Shown in pieces: positions 42,506 through 49,872 of a stretch of DNA of 64,000 nt. This DNA comes from Bacteroidota bacterium (GTDB taxonomy: Bacteria; Bacteroidota; Bacteroidia; Bacteroidales; JAADJA01): contig JAHLKX010000003.1 of NCBI GenBank assembly GCA_020444515.1, positions 310,001 through 374,000 on the forward strand, read 5' to 3'. The notes below the pieces were generated by a model that had not been told where the DNA came from, made no database searches, and saw nothing but the letters and a program-made list of their open reading frames with translations. A program made the position numbers and the translations under genes. Numbering within the stretch: the first letter of the stretch is position 1; every line of letters begins with the position of its first letter.

Positions 42506-43537
42506 TTAAAATTTCAATCCAAAGCTGGCATAGATCATCGGAATATCTCCTTGTGAAAAATACCGGAAAGTGAGGGCGGTGGTAAAATATTGTACCGGTT
42601 CATACTGACCACCCAAAATATAATAATCGGTACCAGTTGTTGCATCCGGTGTTTTCAAATTAAGATGATCCCAACGGCCAAGTACCTGAAAATGATCATT
42701 CAGTTCCACTCCAGTATAGAGTGACAAACCATAATAATCAGTTCCATCCACATAATTGAAATTGAAAACATACGTGTACTCGCCTCCCACTCTGAATCGA
42801 TTCATCTTATATCCTGCAAATCCTGAAAGCACCGATTTCGAGCTGTAAGCATCACCGGTATCGGAGGCGGGGCCGTAATCAGCATACAATTTCAATTTGA
42901 TCTTTTCGGTTGGATAATACTGAATGTTATTGGCATAAATAAACTTTCCTTTGATATCCTGGTGTCGGAAAGGCCCCTCCCCGTTCACCACCGAAAACTG
43001 ATTCACCAGTTTATCTTTCCATTTAAAGTCAAATTGTACGCCGAAATCAGCGGGCATTCCCATATGAAATTTTTCCTGGTAGGTGACATCTATATATCGG
43101 TACCCCCAGAACCGGTCCTGGAAAGTGAGATACTGGGTATTGAGCAACTGACCCACCCTGAAGGTAAACAAATCATTGATATTCCACTTGATCTCAGCCA
43201 TCTTCAGAAAAGCCGTGTATTTACTCCCCTCAAAATAATCATAAGACATGGAATGGCCCAATGAGTCAGTGATTTCATAAAGGTGGGTTGTACGTGTCAC
43301 ATCATAAAGAATGATACCACTCAGATTGGGTGCCAGTTGATGTCGATAACCGATGATCCCCTGATTGAACGTGAAGGCTGTTCTGGGTTGAAAATGGTCA
43401 TTCAAAGTATAATAGAAGCTCGTGAATATTTGTCCGAATGCATATGAATCATTTTGCTTCTCGATAACCTGGGAACTGTTTTGACCGAACAGCATCATAG
43501 GTAAGCATAACAATCCCAGAATTGATAACCGAACCAT
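42506..43537 (-). CDS. Outer-membrane beta-barrel porin-like protein
   Basis: A 343-residue protein with signal peptide MVRLSILGLLCLPMMLFGQ. The mature chain consists of alternating amphipathic beta strands (TSFYYTLNDHFQPRTAFTFN, AEIKWNINDLFTFRVGQLLN, LKLYADYGPASDTGDAYSS) and ends in the aromatic-terminated strand YASFGLKF, as in phosphate-selective-porin-like barrels of Bacteroidota. The ATG at 43535-43537 is chosen because a longer reading to 43657 lacks a signal peptide and crosses the promoter at 43558-43590. The solute is not identifiable. Confidence 0.78.
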   Translation of the reverse strand: MVRLSILGLLCLPMMLFGQNSSQVIEKQNDSYAFGQIFTSFYYTLNDHFQPRTAFTFNQGIIGYRHQLAPNLSGIILYDVTRTTHLYEITDSLGHSMSYDYFEGSKYTAFLKMAEIKWNINDLFTFRVGQLLNTQYLTFQDRFWGYRYIDVTYQEKFHMGMPADFGVQFDFKWKDKLVNQFSVVNGEGPFRHQDIKGKFIYANNIQYYPTEKIKLKLYADYGPASDTGDAYSSKSVLSGFAGYKMNRFRVGGEYTYVFNFNYVDGTDYYGLSLYTGVELNDHFQVLGRWDHLNLKTPDATTGTDYYILGGQYEPVQYFTTALTFRYFSQGDIPMIYASFGLKF

Positions 43538-43557
43538 AGGGTTTTTTCTTTGCGATA

Positions 43558-43590
43558 CAAATGTATTTGAACTTTGGCAAAATACCCAAA
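43558..43590 (-). promoter_or_regulatory. Promoter of the porin-like gene
   Basis: On the minus strand TTTG (43590-43587), a 21-base spacer, then TACATTTG (43565-43558), 20 bases before the chosen ATG. Confidence 0.5.
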
Positions 43591-43663
43591 AAAGGTTTAG
43601 TTTAAACCCGTTATAAACAAGCAAAGAAAATGTTCGAATCATACAAATTGTAAGCAAAATTCA

Positions 43664-43671
43664 TATTTTTG
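43664..43671 (+). promoter_or_regulatory. -7 box of the aminotransferase gene
   Basis: TATTTTTG matches TAnnTTTG. It overlaps the ATG at 43669, so translation should start at the later ATG at 43711. Confidence 0.5.
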
Positions 43672-43710
43672 ATCCTTCAATATGAATTACCAATTATAAT
43701 AAGACGATCG

Positions 43711-45027
43711 ATGAAAGATACGCCCATCAATTACCAGGTTGTTACCGATAAAATAAAGGAAAGTGGTTTAACCAGCATAGGCGGAGCCACCATTCGTGAA
43801 ATAAAAAAGCTGATTGACCAGATTGAAAAAGCTACCGGTGAAAAATTCATTCGGATGGAAATGGGAATCCCCGGCCTGCCGCCTGCACAAATTGCCATTG
43901 AAGCTGAAATTGATGCCTTACACAGGGGTATTGCAGCCATTTATCCTGACATATACGGAATTCAGGAATTGAAAACAGAAATTTCCCGGTTTGTAAAATT
44001 ATTCCTCGACATTGAAGTCAACACCGAGGGTTGTATCCCTACCGTAGGCTCGATGATGGGAGCCTTTGCTTCATTTCTGACCATCAATAGGATGTATGCC
44101 GATCGGGAAGGAACTTTGTTCATTGATCCTGGATTCCCGGTCCAAAAACAGCAAGTCAGAATTTTGGGGCAAAAATATTATTCATTTGATGTGTATGATT
44201 ACCGTGGTGATAAACTAAGGGATAAACTGGAATCTTATCTCTCAACAGGAAAGATATCTTCGATCCTTTATTCTAATCCCAACAATCCTTCCTGGATATG
44301 TTTTACCGATAAAGAACTGCGCATCATTGGTGAACTGGCCAACAAATATAATGTTGTGGTCATTGAAGATCTGGCTTACTTTGGAATGGATTTCCGAAAA
44401 GATTATTCCCAACCCGGTCAGCCTCCATATCAACCCACAGTGGCCAAATACACTGATAATTACCTATTGCTCATTTCCAGTTCGAAAGTTTTCAGTTATG
44501 CCGGACAGCGCGTTGGAATGATGGTGATATCTGATAAATTATTCAATACCCAAGCACCTGATCTTCTCCGCTACTATAAATTCGACAAAGTTGGTCAGGC
44601 CATGATTTTTGGAACAGTTTATTCCATCAGTTCCGGCACAGCCCATACTCCGCAATATGCCCTGGCTGCTGTTTTAAAAGCTGTTAATGAAGGCCGGTAC
44701 AACTTTGTGGAAGTGGTAAGAGAGTACGGGGCAAAAGCAAAGATCATGAAAAAGATCTTTACGGATAACGGATTCAATATTGTGTATGATAAAGATGAAG
44801 ACAATCCCATTGCAGATGGATTTTACTTCACGTTTTCCTATCCCGGATTTACAGGCGATGAGTTGTTACACGAACTGATGTACTATGGAATCAGTGCTAT
44901 TTCGCTCGCCATTACCGGCAGTGAGCGTCTTGAAGGAATTAGGGCATGTGTAAGCCTTATTAAGAGAGAGCAATTCCCCGATCTGGAATACCGATTGAAG
45001 AAGTTTCATGAAGATCATCCGGTCTAA
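43711..45027 (+). CDS. PLP-dependent aminotransferase (class I/II)
   Basis: A 438-residue cytoplasmic fold-type I PLP enzyme. Family features are RMEMGIPGLPPAQIAIEAE, the Asn-Pro motif in ILYSNPNNPSWICF, VVIEDLAYFGMDFR (Asp and Tyr contacting PLP), and the Schiff-base lysine in LLISSSKVFSYAGQRVGM. The start at 43711 (MKDTPINYQV) is used because the -7 box at 43664-43671 precludes the earlier ATG. The transaminated substrate is not known; its position before the VOR genes suggests it feeds 2-oxoacids to them. Confidence 0.88.
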   Translation: MKDTPINYQVVTDKIKESGLTSIGGATIREIKKLIDQIEKATGEKFIRMEMGIPGLPPAQIAIEAEIDALHRGIAAIYPDIYGIQELKTEISRFVKLFLDIEVNTEGCIPTVGSMMGAFASFLTINRMYADREGTLFIDPGFPVQKQQVRILGQKYYSFDVYDYRGDKLRDKLESYLSTGKISSILYSNPNNPSWICFTDKELRIIGELANKYNVVVIEDLAYFGMDFRKDYSQPGQPPYQPTVAKYTDNYLLLISSSKVFSYAGQRVGMMVISDKLFNTQAPDLLRYYKFDKVGQAMIFGTVYSISSGTAHTPQYALAAVLKAVNEGRYNFVEVVREYGAKAKIMKKIFTDNGFNIVYDKDEDNPIADGFYFTFSYPGFTGDELLHELMYYGISAISLAITGSERLEGIRACVSLIKREQFPDLEYRLKKFHEDHPV

Positions 45028-45079
45028 TGTTTTTAATAATGTTTGGCCGTAATGATTGTTTCTATTTCTAACAGAAGGG

Positions 45080-45127
45080 AATTACTTATTTTTTTAATTT
45101 ATAAGTAATTTAAACCCAGTTTAAATT
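45080..45127. repeat. Two overlapping inverted repeats upstream of the VOR operon
   Basis: Repeat 1 pairs AATTACTTAT (45080-45089) with ATAAGTAATT (45101-45110). Repeat 2 pairs AATTTAAAC (45107-45115) with GTTTAAATT (45119-45127). They share 45107-45110, so both hairpins cannot form together. The region is AT-rich. Confidence 0.5.
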
Positions 45128-45233
45128 ATATTCAAAACATCTAAATAATTCGATTGGTTTTGATTTAATTCTATTAATTTCCTTAATTTCGGCAATTGTT
45201 ATTTAATAAACAACAGAAATTATTTTAAAGCAT

Positions 45234-45455
45234 ATGGCAAAAGTAAAAGGCGATATCGTAGTTGATATTGAACGCTGCAAGGGCTGTGAAGTTTGCATCG
45301 ACACCTGCCCCACACAAACCATCGCCATGGTGGATGCTGTGAATGGCAAAGGGTATCACTATATGCAAAATGTTAATGATGCCTGTACAGGCTGCACCAA
45401 TTGTGCAATAGTTTGTCCTGACGGGGTTATCACAGTCTACAGGGTTAAAGTTTAA
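45234..45455 (+). CDS. 2x[4Fe-4S] ferredoxin subunit of 2-oxoacid:ferredoxin oxidoreductase
   Basis: A 73-residue iron-sulfur subunit with two complete cluster motifs: CKGCEVCIDTCP and CTGCTNCAIVCP. It passes electrons from the TPP-bound 2-oxoacid intermediate to external ferredoxin. It is the first gene of a four-gene operon (ferredoxin, alpha, beta, gamma), the usual Bacteroidota order for the VOR/KOR complex. The alpha subunit begins 23 bases after its stop. Confidence 0.93.
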   Translation: MAKVKGDIVVDIERCKGCEVCIDTCPTQTIAMVDAVNGKGYHYMQNVNDACTGCTNCAIVCPDGVITVYRVKV

Positions 45456-45478
45456 CTTCAGAAAACAGAAAACAAGAT

Positions 45479-46564
45479 ATGGAAAAAGAGCTCAGATTAA
45501 TGAAGGGGAATGAAGCCTTTGGTGAGGCTGCTATCAGAGCGGGCACCGATGGTTATTTTGGATACCCGATCACTCCCCAGTCAGAGGTAATGGAATACCT
45601 GATGGCGGAGAAACCACATGAACGCACGGGAATGGTTGTTCTGCAGGCAGAAAGTGAAGTAGCTTCCATCAACATGTTGTATGGTGGTGCTTCCTGTGGT
45701 AAAAAAGTAATGACCTCCTCCTCCAGTCCGGGTATCAGCCTGATGCAAGAAGGGATCTCCTATATGGCGGGCGCCGAATTGCCCTGCGTGATTCTGAATG
45801 TAGTGCGCGGTGGACCAGGTCTTGGAACGATCCAGCCTTCCCAATCTGATTATTTTCAATCGACAAAAGGTGGCGGGCACGGTGATTACCGGCTCATCAC
45901 CATCGCACCTTCATCCGTGCAGGAAATGTATGATTCGGTGAAATTGGGTTTCGATCTGGCCTTTAAATATCGGAACCCTGTGTTGGTTCTCTCGGATGGA
46001 GCCATCGGTCAGATGATGGAAAAAGTTGAAATTGACAAGCAGGTTCCCCGACATACTGAAGAGGAAATCAGAGATAAATATCCATGGGCAACGTTGGGTA
46101 GATATAAAGGACGGGAAAGAAATATCATCACTTCACTTGATCTTGATCCGGCCAGGCAGGAGCGTCACAATGAAGCACTGCAAAGAAAATACAGCGAGAT
46201 TGAGAAAAATGAAGTTCGGTTCGAAAAGATCAATTGTGATGACGCCGAATACATCTTTGTAGCTTATGGAACCAGTGCCAGAATCTGTCAGAAATCAATG
46301 CAACTGGCGCGCAAAAAAGGAATTAAGGTGGGTATTTTACGCCCGATCACCCTTTTCCCCTTCCCATATGCGCAAGTTGAAGAAATGGCTGAACAGGTGA
46401 AAGGAATTTTATCCGTTGAAATGAGTGCCGGACAAATGGTGGAAGATATTCTCCTGGCCGTTAAAGGGAAAACCAGGGTGGAACATTATGGCCGGATGGG
46501 AGGCATCATTCCTTCGCCAGCCGAAGTTGTAACCGCACTGGAACAAAAATTTATGAAAGGGTAA
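45479..46564 (+). CDS. vorB: 2-oxoacid:ferredoxin oxidoreductase alpha subunit (VorB-like)
   Basis: A 361-residue pyrimidine-binding-fold subunit. It contains GYFGYPITPQSEVMEYLMAE, MVVLQAESEVASINMLYGGA, VMTSSSSPGISLMQEGISYM and NVVRGGPGLGTIQPSQSDYF, which closely match sequences annotated as 3-methyl-2-oxobutanoate dehydrogenase subunit VorB. With the neighbouring subunits it oxidises branched-chain or related 2-oxoacids to acyl-CoA and CO2 and reduces ferredoxin. 2-Oxoglutarate (KorA) specificity is the alternative; motifs do not separate the two. Confidence 0.92.
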   Translation: MEKELRLMKGNEAFGEAAIRAGTDGYFGYPITPQSEVMEYLMAEKPHERTGMVVLQAESEVASINMLYGGASCGKKVMTSSSSPGISLMQEGISYMAGAELPCVILNVVRGGPGLGTIQPSQSDYFQSTKGGGHGDYRLITIAPSSVQEMYDSVKLGFDLAFKYRNPVLVLSDGAIGQMMEKVEIDKQVPRHTEEEIRDKYPWATLGRYKGRERNIITSLDLDPARQERHNEALQRKYSEIEKNEVRFEKINCDDAEYIFVAYGTSARICQKSMQLARKKGIKVGILRPITLFPFPYAQVEEMAEQVKGILSVEMSAGQMVEDILLAVKGKTRVEHYGRMGGIIPSPAEVVTALEQKFMKG

Positions 46565-46568
46565 TTTT

Positions 46569-47363
46569 ATGACAGAAACAACGATAAAATCGGACATTAT
46601 TAAACCAGAAAACCTGGTTTACAAAAAAACGGACCTGATGACCGATAAGGTTCTCAGCTACTGTCCGGGCTGTGGTCACGGAACGACCCATCGCATTGTT
46701 ATGGAAGTAATAGAAGAAATGGGACTGATGGAAGACACTATTGGTATTGCACCGGTAGGTTGTTCCGTTCTGGCTTATGAATTCATGAATGTTGATATGC
46801 AGCAGGCTGCTCACGGACGAGCTCCGGCATTAGCCACTGCTGTTAAACGATTGATGCCCCATAAAACAGTTTTTACCTACCAGGGGGATGGCGACCTGGC
46901 AGCCATTGGAACTGCTGAAACCATTCATGCCGCCAACCGCGGTGAAAACATCACCATTATTTTTATCAACAATGGCATTTATGGAATGACCGGTGGCCAG
47001 ATGGCACCGACTACCCTGCCCGGGATGAAATCATCCACATCACCTTATGGGAGAGACCTTGATATGATGGGACACCCGTTAAAGATCACCGAGCTGGTGG
47101 CCCAGCTACCCGGAACCCATTTTGTAACCCGCCAGGCCGTTCATACACCGGCCAATGTGCGTAAAACAAAAAAAGCCATCAGGAAAGCTTTTGAATTGCA
47201 ACAACAAAAAGTTGGCATGACCTTCATTGAAGTCGTTTCCAATTGTAATTCCGGTTGGAAAATGACACCGGTTCAAGCGAATCAGTGGATGGTTGAAAAT
47301 ATGTTTCCATTTTACCCGCTCGGCGACATTAAAGTCGATGGAGAAATCCTCAAAAACAATTAA
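46569..47363 (+). CDS. 2-oxoacid:ferredoxin oxidoreductase beta subunit, TPP-binding
   Basis: A 264-residue catalytic subunit carrying thiamine pyrophosphate. SYCPGCGHGTTHRIVMEVIE contains the conserved cysteine pair, and the TPP/Mg motif starts at GDGDLAAIGTAETIHAANRG and continues into IIFINNGIYGMTGGQMAPTT. It follows the alpha gene by 4 bases. Its need for TPP links it to thiL and dxs elsewhere in the window only in the general sense of cofactor use. Confidence 0.93.
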   Translation: MTETTIKSDIIKPENLVYKKTDLMTDKVLSYCPGCGHGTTHRIVMEVIEEMGLMEDTIGIAPVGCSVLAYEFMNVDMQQAAHGRAPALATAVKRLMPHKTVFTYQGDGDLAAIGTAETIHAANRGENITIIFINNGIYGMTGGQMAPTTLPGMKSSTSPYGRDLDMMGHPLKITELVAQLPGTHFVTRQAVHTPANVRKTKKAIRKAFELQQQKVGMTFIEVVSNCNSGWKMTPVQANQWMVENMFPFYPLGDIKVDGEILKNN

Positions 47364-47375
47364 AAATTTGAAATC

Positions 47376-47927
47376 ATGACCGAAGAAATTATCATAGCAG
47401 GATTTGGTGGACAGGGTGTACTTTCTATGGGTAAAATCCTGGCCTACTCAGGTATCATGCAAGATCAGGAAGTGAGCTGGATGCCCTCCTACGGCCCTGA
47501 AATGCGGGGAGGAACAGCCAATGTTACGGTGATCATCAGCGATGACAGGATCAGTTCACCCATCCTTACTGAATACGATACGGCTATTATCCTGAACCAG
47601 CAATCGATGGATAAATTCGAACCCATGGTAAAACCGGGCGGTTTGCTACTGTATGATCCAAATGGCATCACCCGTCATCCCGAACGAAAAGACATCCGAA
47701 TTTATAAGATTGAAGCCAATAAGGAAGCAGCAAATTTGGGTCTGCGCAAAATCTTTAATATGATCGTACTGGGTGGATTCCTCAAAGTGAAACCCATTGT
47801 GGAACTGGAAAATGTGATCAAGGGTTTGAAAAAATCACTGCCGGAACGTTATCATCACATGATCCCTGATAACGAAAAAGCCATCACGCGTGGACTGGAG
47901 ATCGTAGAAGAAATTCAGGCTGTATAA
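47376..47927 (+). CDS. 2-oxoacid:ferredoxin oxidoreductase gamma subunit
   Basis: A 183-residue gamma subunit, starting IIIAGFGGQGVLSMGKILAY, the glycine-rich CoA-binding-fold opening of the family, with SWMPSYGPEMRGGTANVTVI and IILNQQSMDKFEPMVKPGG. It is the last gene of the complex and is followed by a strong terminator 24 bases after the stop, so the operon is ferredoxin-alpha-beta-gamma only. Confidence 0.93.
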   Translation: MTEEIIIAGFGGQGVLSMGKILAYSGIMQDQEVSWMPSYGPEMRGGTANVTVIISDDRISSPILTEYDTAIILNQQSMDKFEPMVKPGGLLLYDPNGITRHPERKDIRIYKIEANKEAANLGLRKIFNMIVLGGFLKVKPIVELENVIKGLKKSLPERYHHMIPDNEKAITRGLEIVEEIQAV

Positions 47928-47950
47928 ATCTCACAGGTGCAACAATTTAT

Positions 47951-47986
47951 AAGCCTTTGGAGTATAAATACCAAAGGCTTTTTTTT
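47951..47986 (+). terminator. Terminator of the VOR operon
   Basis: Perfect 10-bp stem AAGCCTTTGG / CCAAAGGCTT (47951-47960 and 47971-47980) with a 10-base loop and a run of eight T from 47979 onward. Confidence 0.93.
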
Positions 47987-48080
47987 ATTGGTTATAAATT
48001 AACAAAGCAATTGACTTTCAACCAATAAATGACTATATTTAAACGTTCATTATGCATCGCATACCTTAAACCACAAAACT

Positions 48081-48479
48081 ATGGCTATCAACTATTTATG
48101 CCCGCATTGCAAAGGATATATTTCGTTGGATGACCGGATCATATTCTCGGTAAGATCAACAGATTTTAAAGTTGGACTCATTACACTGCATTCCGAACTG
48201 GGTAATTACAGTGTTTCAAAGAGTCCCGGATTTGCAATAGAACCCGGTGAAGAATTGGAATTTTTCTGCCCCATTTGTCATGCAGAACTCACTTCCGAAG
48301 TTCATGGTAAACTGGCCAGAATTATTATGTTAGATGACAATAACATGGAATTTGAAATCCTGTTTTCACGACGTGCCGGAGAAAAAAGCACCTATAAAAT
48401 TATCGGTGAAACCATGGAGTTATTCGGAGACGATTCGGCTGAATACATCGATTTTATAAATCTTTCAATGAATTTTTAG
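48081..48479 (+). CDS. Zinc-ribbon protein of unknown function
   Basis: A 132-residue cytoplasmic protein with two CxxC knuckles, CPHC at residues 7-10 and CPIC near residue 65, which could form a split zinc ribbon around a beta-rich insert (FSVRSTDFKVGLITLHSELG). The C-terminal half (KLARIIMLDDNNMEFEILFS) is beta/alpha and acidic at the end. It stands alone between the VOR terminator and a lipoprotein gene. I do not recognise a named family; a nucleic-acid or protein-binding role would be a guess. Confidence 0.75.
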   Translation: MAINYLCPHCKGYISLDDRIIFSVRSTDFKVGLITLHSELGNYSVSKSPGFAIEPGEELEFFCPICHAELTSEVHGKLARIIMLDDNNMEFEILFSRRAGEKSTYKIIGETMELFGDDSAEYIDFINLSMNF

Positions 48480-48584
48480 GCGTCGTTCGACTGACCCGGG
48501 CAGGTATTTCATTCCCACCAGCTGTATTTCCTGCGTGAAATTTTCATAGCCGGTAAAGACATCATATCTTTCCATCTTTTTTAT

Positions 48585-48592
48585 TACCTTTG
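48585..48592 (+). promoter_or_regulatory. -7 box of the haem lipoprotein gene
   Basis: TACCTTTG matches TAnnTTTG, 24 bases before the ATG at 48617. Confidence 0.45.
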
Positions 48593-48616
48593 AATAAATC
48601 CCTAAATCATTAATTA

Positions 48617-49228
48617 ATGAAAGATTATAAGTACTTATTGATATCAGCTGTACTGGTATTTATCTTTTCCGCTTGCATAAATAAACAAGGTCCTGTTTAT
48701 CAACCCTCGGAGGCTGAAAATGAACGCATCATTCCAAAAGGAGAAGCCATAGCCATGAGCCTGATTAAAACTTTAAAAGGCGAAGTCAAACAAGCCATCG
48801 ATTCCAATGGAGTGGTTGCAGCTATCTCTGTATGCAACGATAAAGCCATACCCCTTACCAGTGAAATTGAAAACATTTCAGGTAAAAATATTTCCATCAA
48901 AAGGACTTCTTTTAAGTTCAGAAATCCTGTAAATGAACCGGACGAGTTTGAAACAGCAGCATTGAACCACTTTGAAAAGATGATTGCCAGTGGATCGCCC
49001 ATTCCTGCGCATTACACACAAAAAGTAGTATTGAATGGTGATACCAGTTATTACTATTACAAACCCATGAAAATGGAGGCCCTTTGCCTGTTATGTCATG
49101 GCACAAAAGAAACGGTACCACCAAGTGTTCAAAGTATACTTTCAGAATTATACCCGGCAGACAAAGCAACCGGATATGAAGCAGGGGATTTCAGAGGATT
49201 GATTCGGGTGAAAATGAACGAAATCTAG
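48617..49228 (+). CDS. DUF3365 (Tll0287-like) haem-binding lipoprotein
   Basis: A 203-residue lipoprotein (signal ending FIFSACIN). The mature part matches the Tll0287-like/DUF3365 fold: AISVCNDKAIPLTSEI, IKRTSFKFRNPVNEPDEFE, then a c-type haem site CLLCH (C157, C160, H161) and PADKATGYEAGDFRGLIRVK. Related domains act as redox or gas sensors or as monohaem cytochromes. Haem attachment in the periplasm is predicted from CxxCH plus export. Its redox partner is not encoded nearby. Confidence 0.85.
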   Translation: MKDYKYLLISAVLVFIFSACINKQGPVYQPSEAENERIIPKGEAIAMSLIKTLKGEVKQAIDSNGVVAAISVCNDKAIPLTSEIENISGKNISIKRTSFKFRNPVNEPDEFETAALNHFEKMIASGSPIPAHYTQKVVLNGDTSYYYYKPMKMEALCLLCHGTKETVPPSVQSILSELYPADKATGYEAGDFRGLIRVKMNEI

Positions 49229-49229
49229 G

Positions 49230-49829
49230 TTATAGTTCATAAAACAGAACGAAACTCAGCACTTCATTGTACTGTCCCTTATTCCATCGATAAGTTTGTC
49301 CTTGTGAATGGGGCCGCACAGCAAGGATTGAATTGCTGTACCGCACATTGATCCGTAGCCTTTCCATAATCGTGTAAAAAGCCCCGATATTGAAACTCAG
49401 ATCGGTCCGCTGAAACTCCGGTCCGCTCACCCACTCATAACCATTTGCCTCCTCATAACTGTGGATCAGAACCCCCAGTGATAGACCTGCTTCCAGGGTC
49501 CCTCTTTCATGAAAATCGTATCGATAATGGACAGGTAGCTCAATGTAATTCAACCGCAGCAGATACGATTCATAATTATTGACAGAGTCAGGGTTTTCAC
49601 GGCTCCCCTTTTGGATGAAATCCAGTTCCATCTGGAAAGAGGATCTTGGAGTAATATAGCGATTGACAAAAGCACCAAGATAAAGACCTGCTTTATTGGG
49701 CCCCTGCAAGCGATCGCCCGAAATTTCAGAGGCTGCAAGCCCCCCCAGTACGCCGCCCCGGAAATCCTGTGCAAATATTGTTGTAAAGGAAATAAAAAAG
49801 ATGAACAGGAAGTAAAATTTAGTTTGCAT
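49230..49829 (-). CDS. Outer-membrane beta-barrel protein (PorT/OMP_b-brl_2-like)
   Basis: A 199-residue exported protein with signal peptide MQTKFYFLFIFFISFTTIFAQ and an eight-strand-type barrel (FRGGVLGGLAASEISGDRLQ, RSSFQMELDFIQKGSREN, LNYIELPVHYRYDFHERGTL, VRYSNSILAVRP) ending FVLFYEL. The ATG at 49827-49829 gives the signal peptide; a longer reading to 49922 overlaps uvrC and adds nothing signal-like. The family is common in Bacteroidota; substrate or partner is unknown. Confidence 0.85.
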   Translation of the reverse strand: MQTKFYFLFIFFISFTTIFAQDFRGGVLGGLAASEISGDRLQGPNKAGLYLGAFVNRYITPRSSFQMELDFIQKGSRENPDSVNNYESYLLRLNYIELPVHYRYDFHERGTLEAGLSLGVLIHSYEEANGYEWVSGPEFQRTDLSFNIGAFYTIMERLRINVRYSNSILAVRPHSQGQTYRWNKGQYNEVLSFVLFYEL

Positions 49830-49872
49830 AAATGACCTTTTTGAGCATGTAAAGATAAAAAACAAATTCCTT

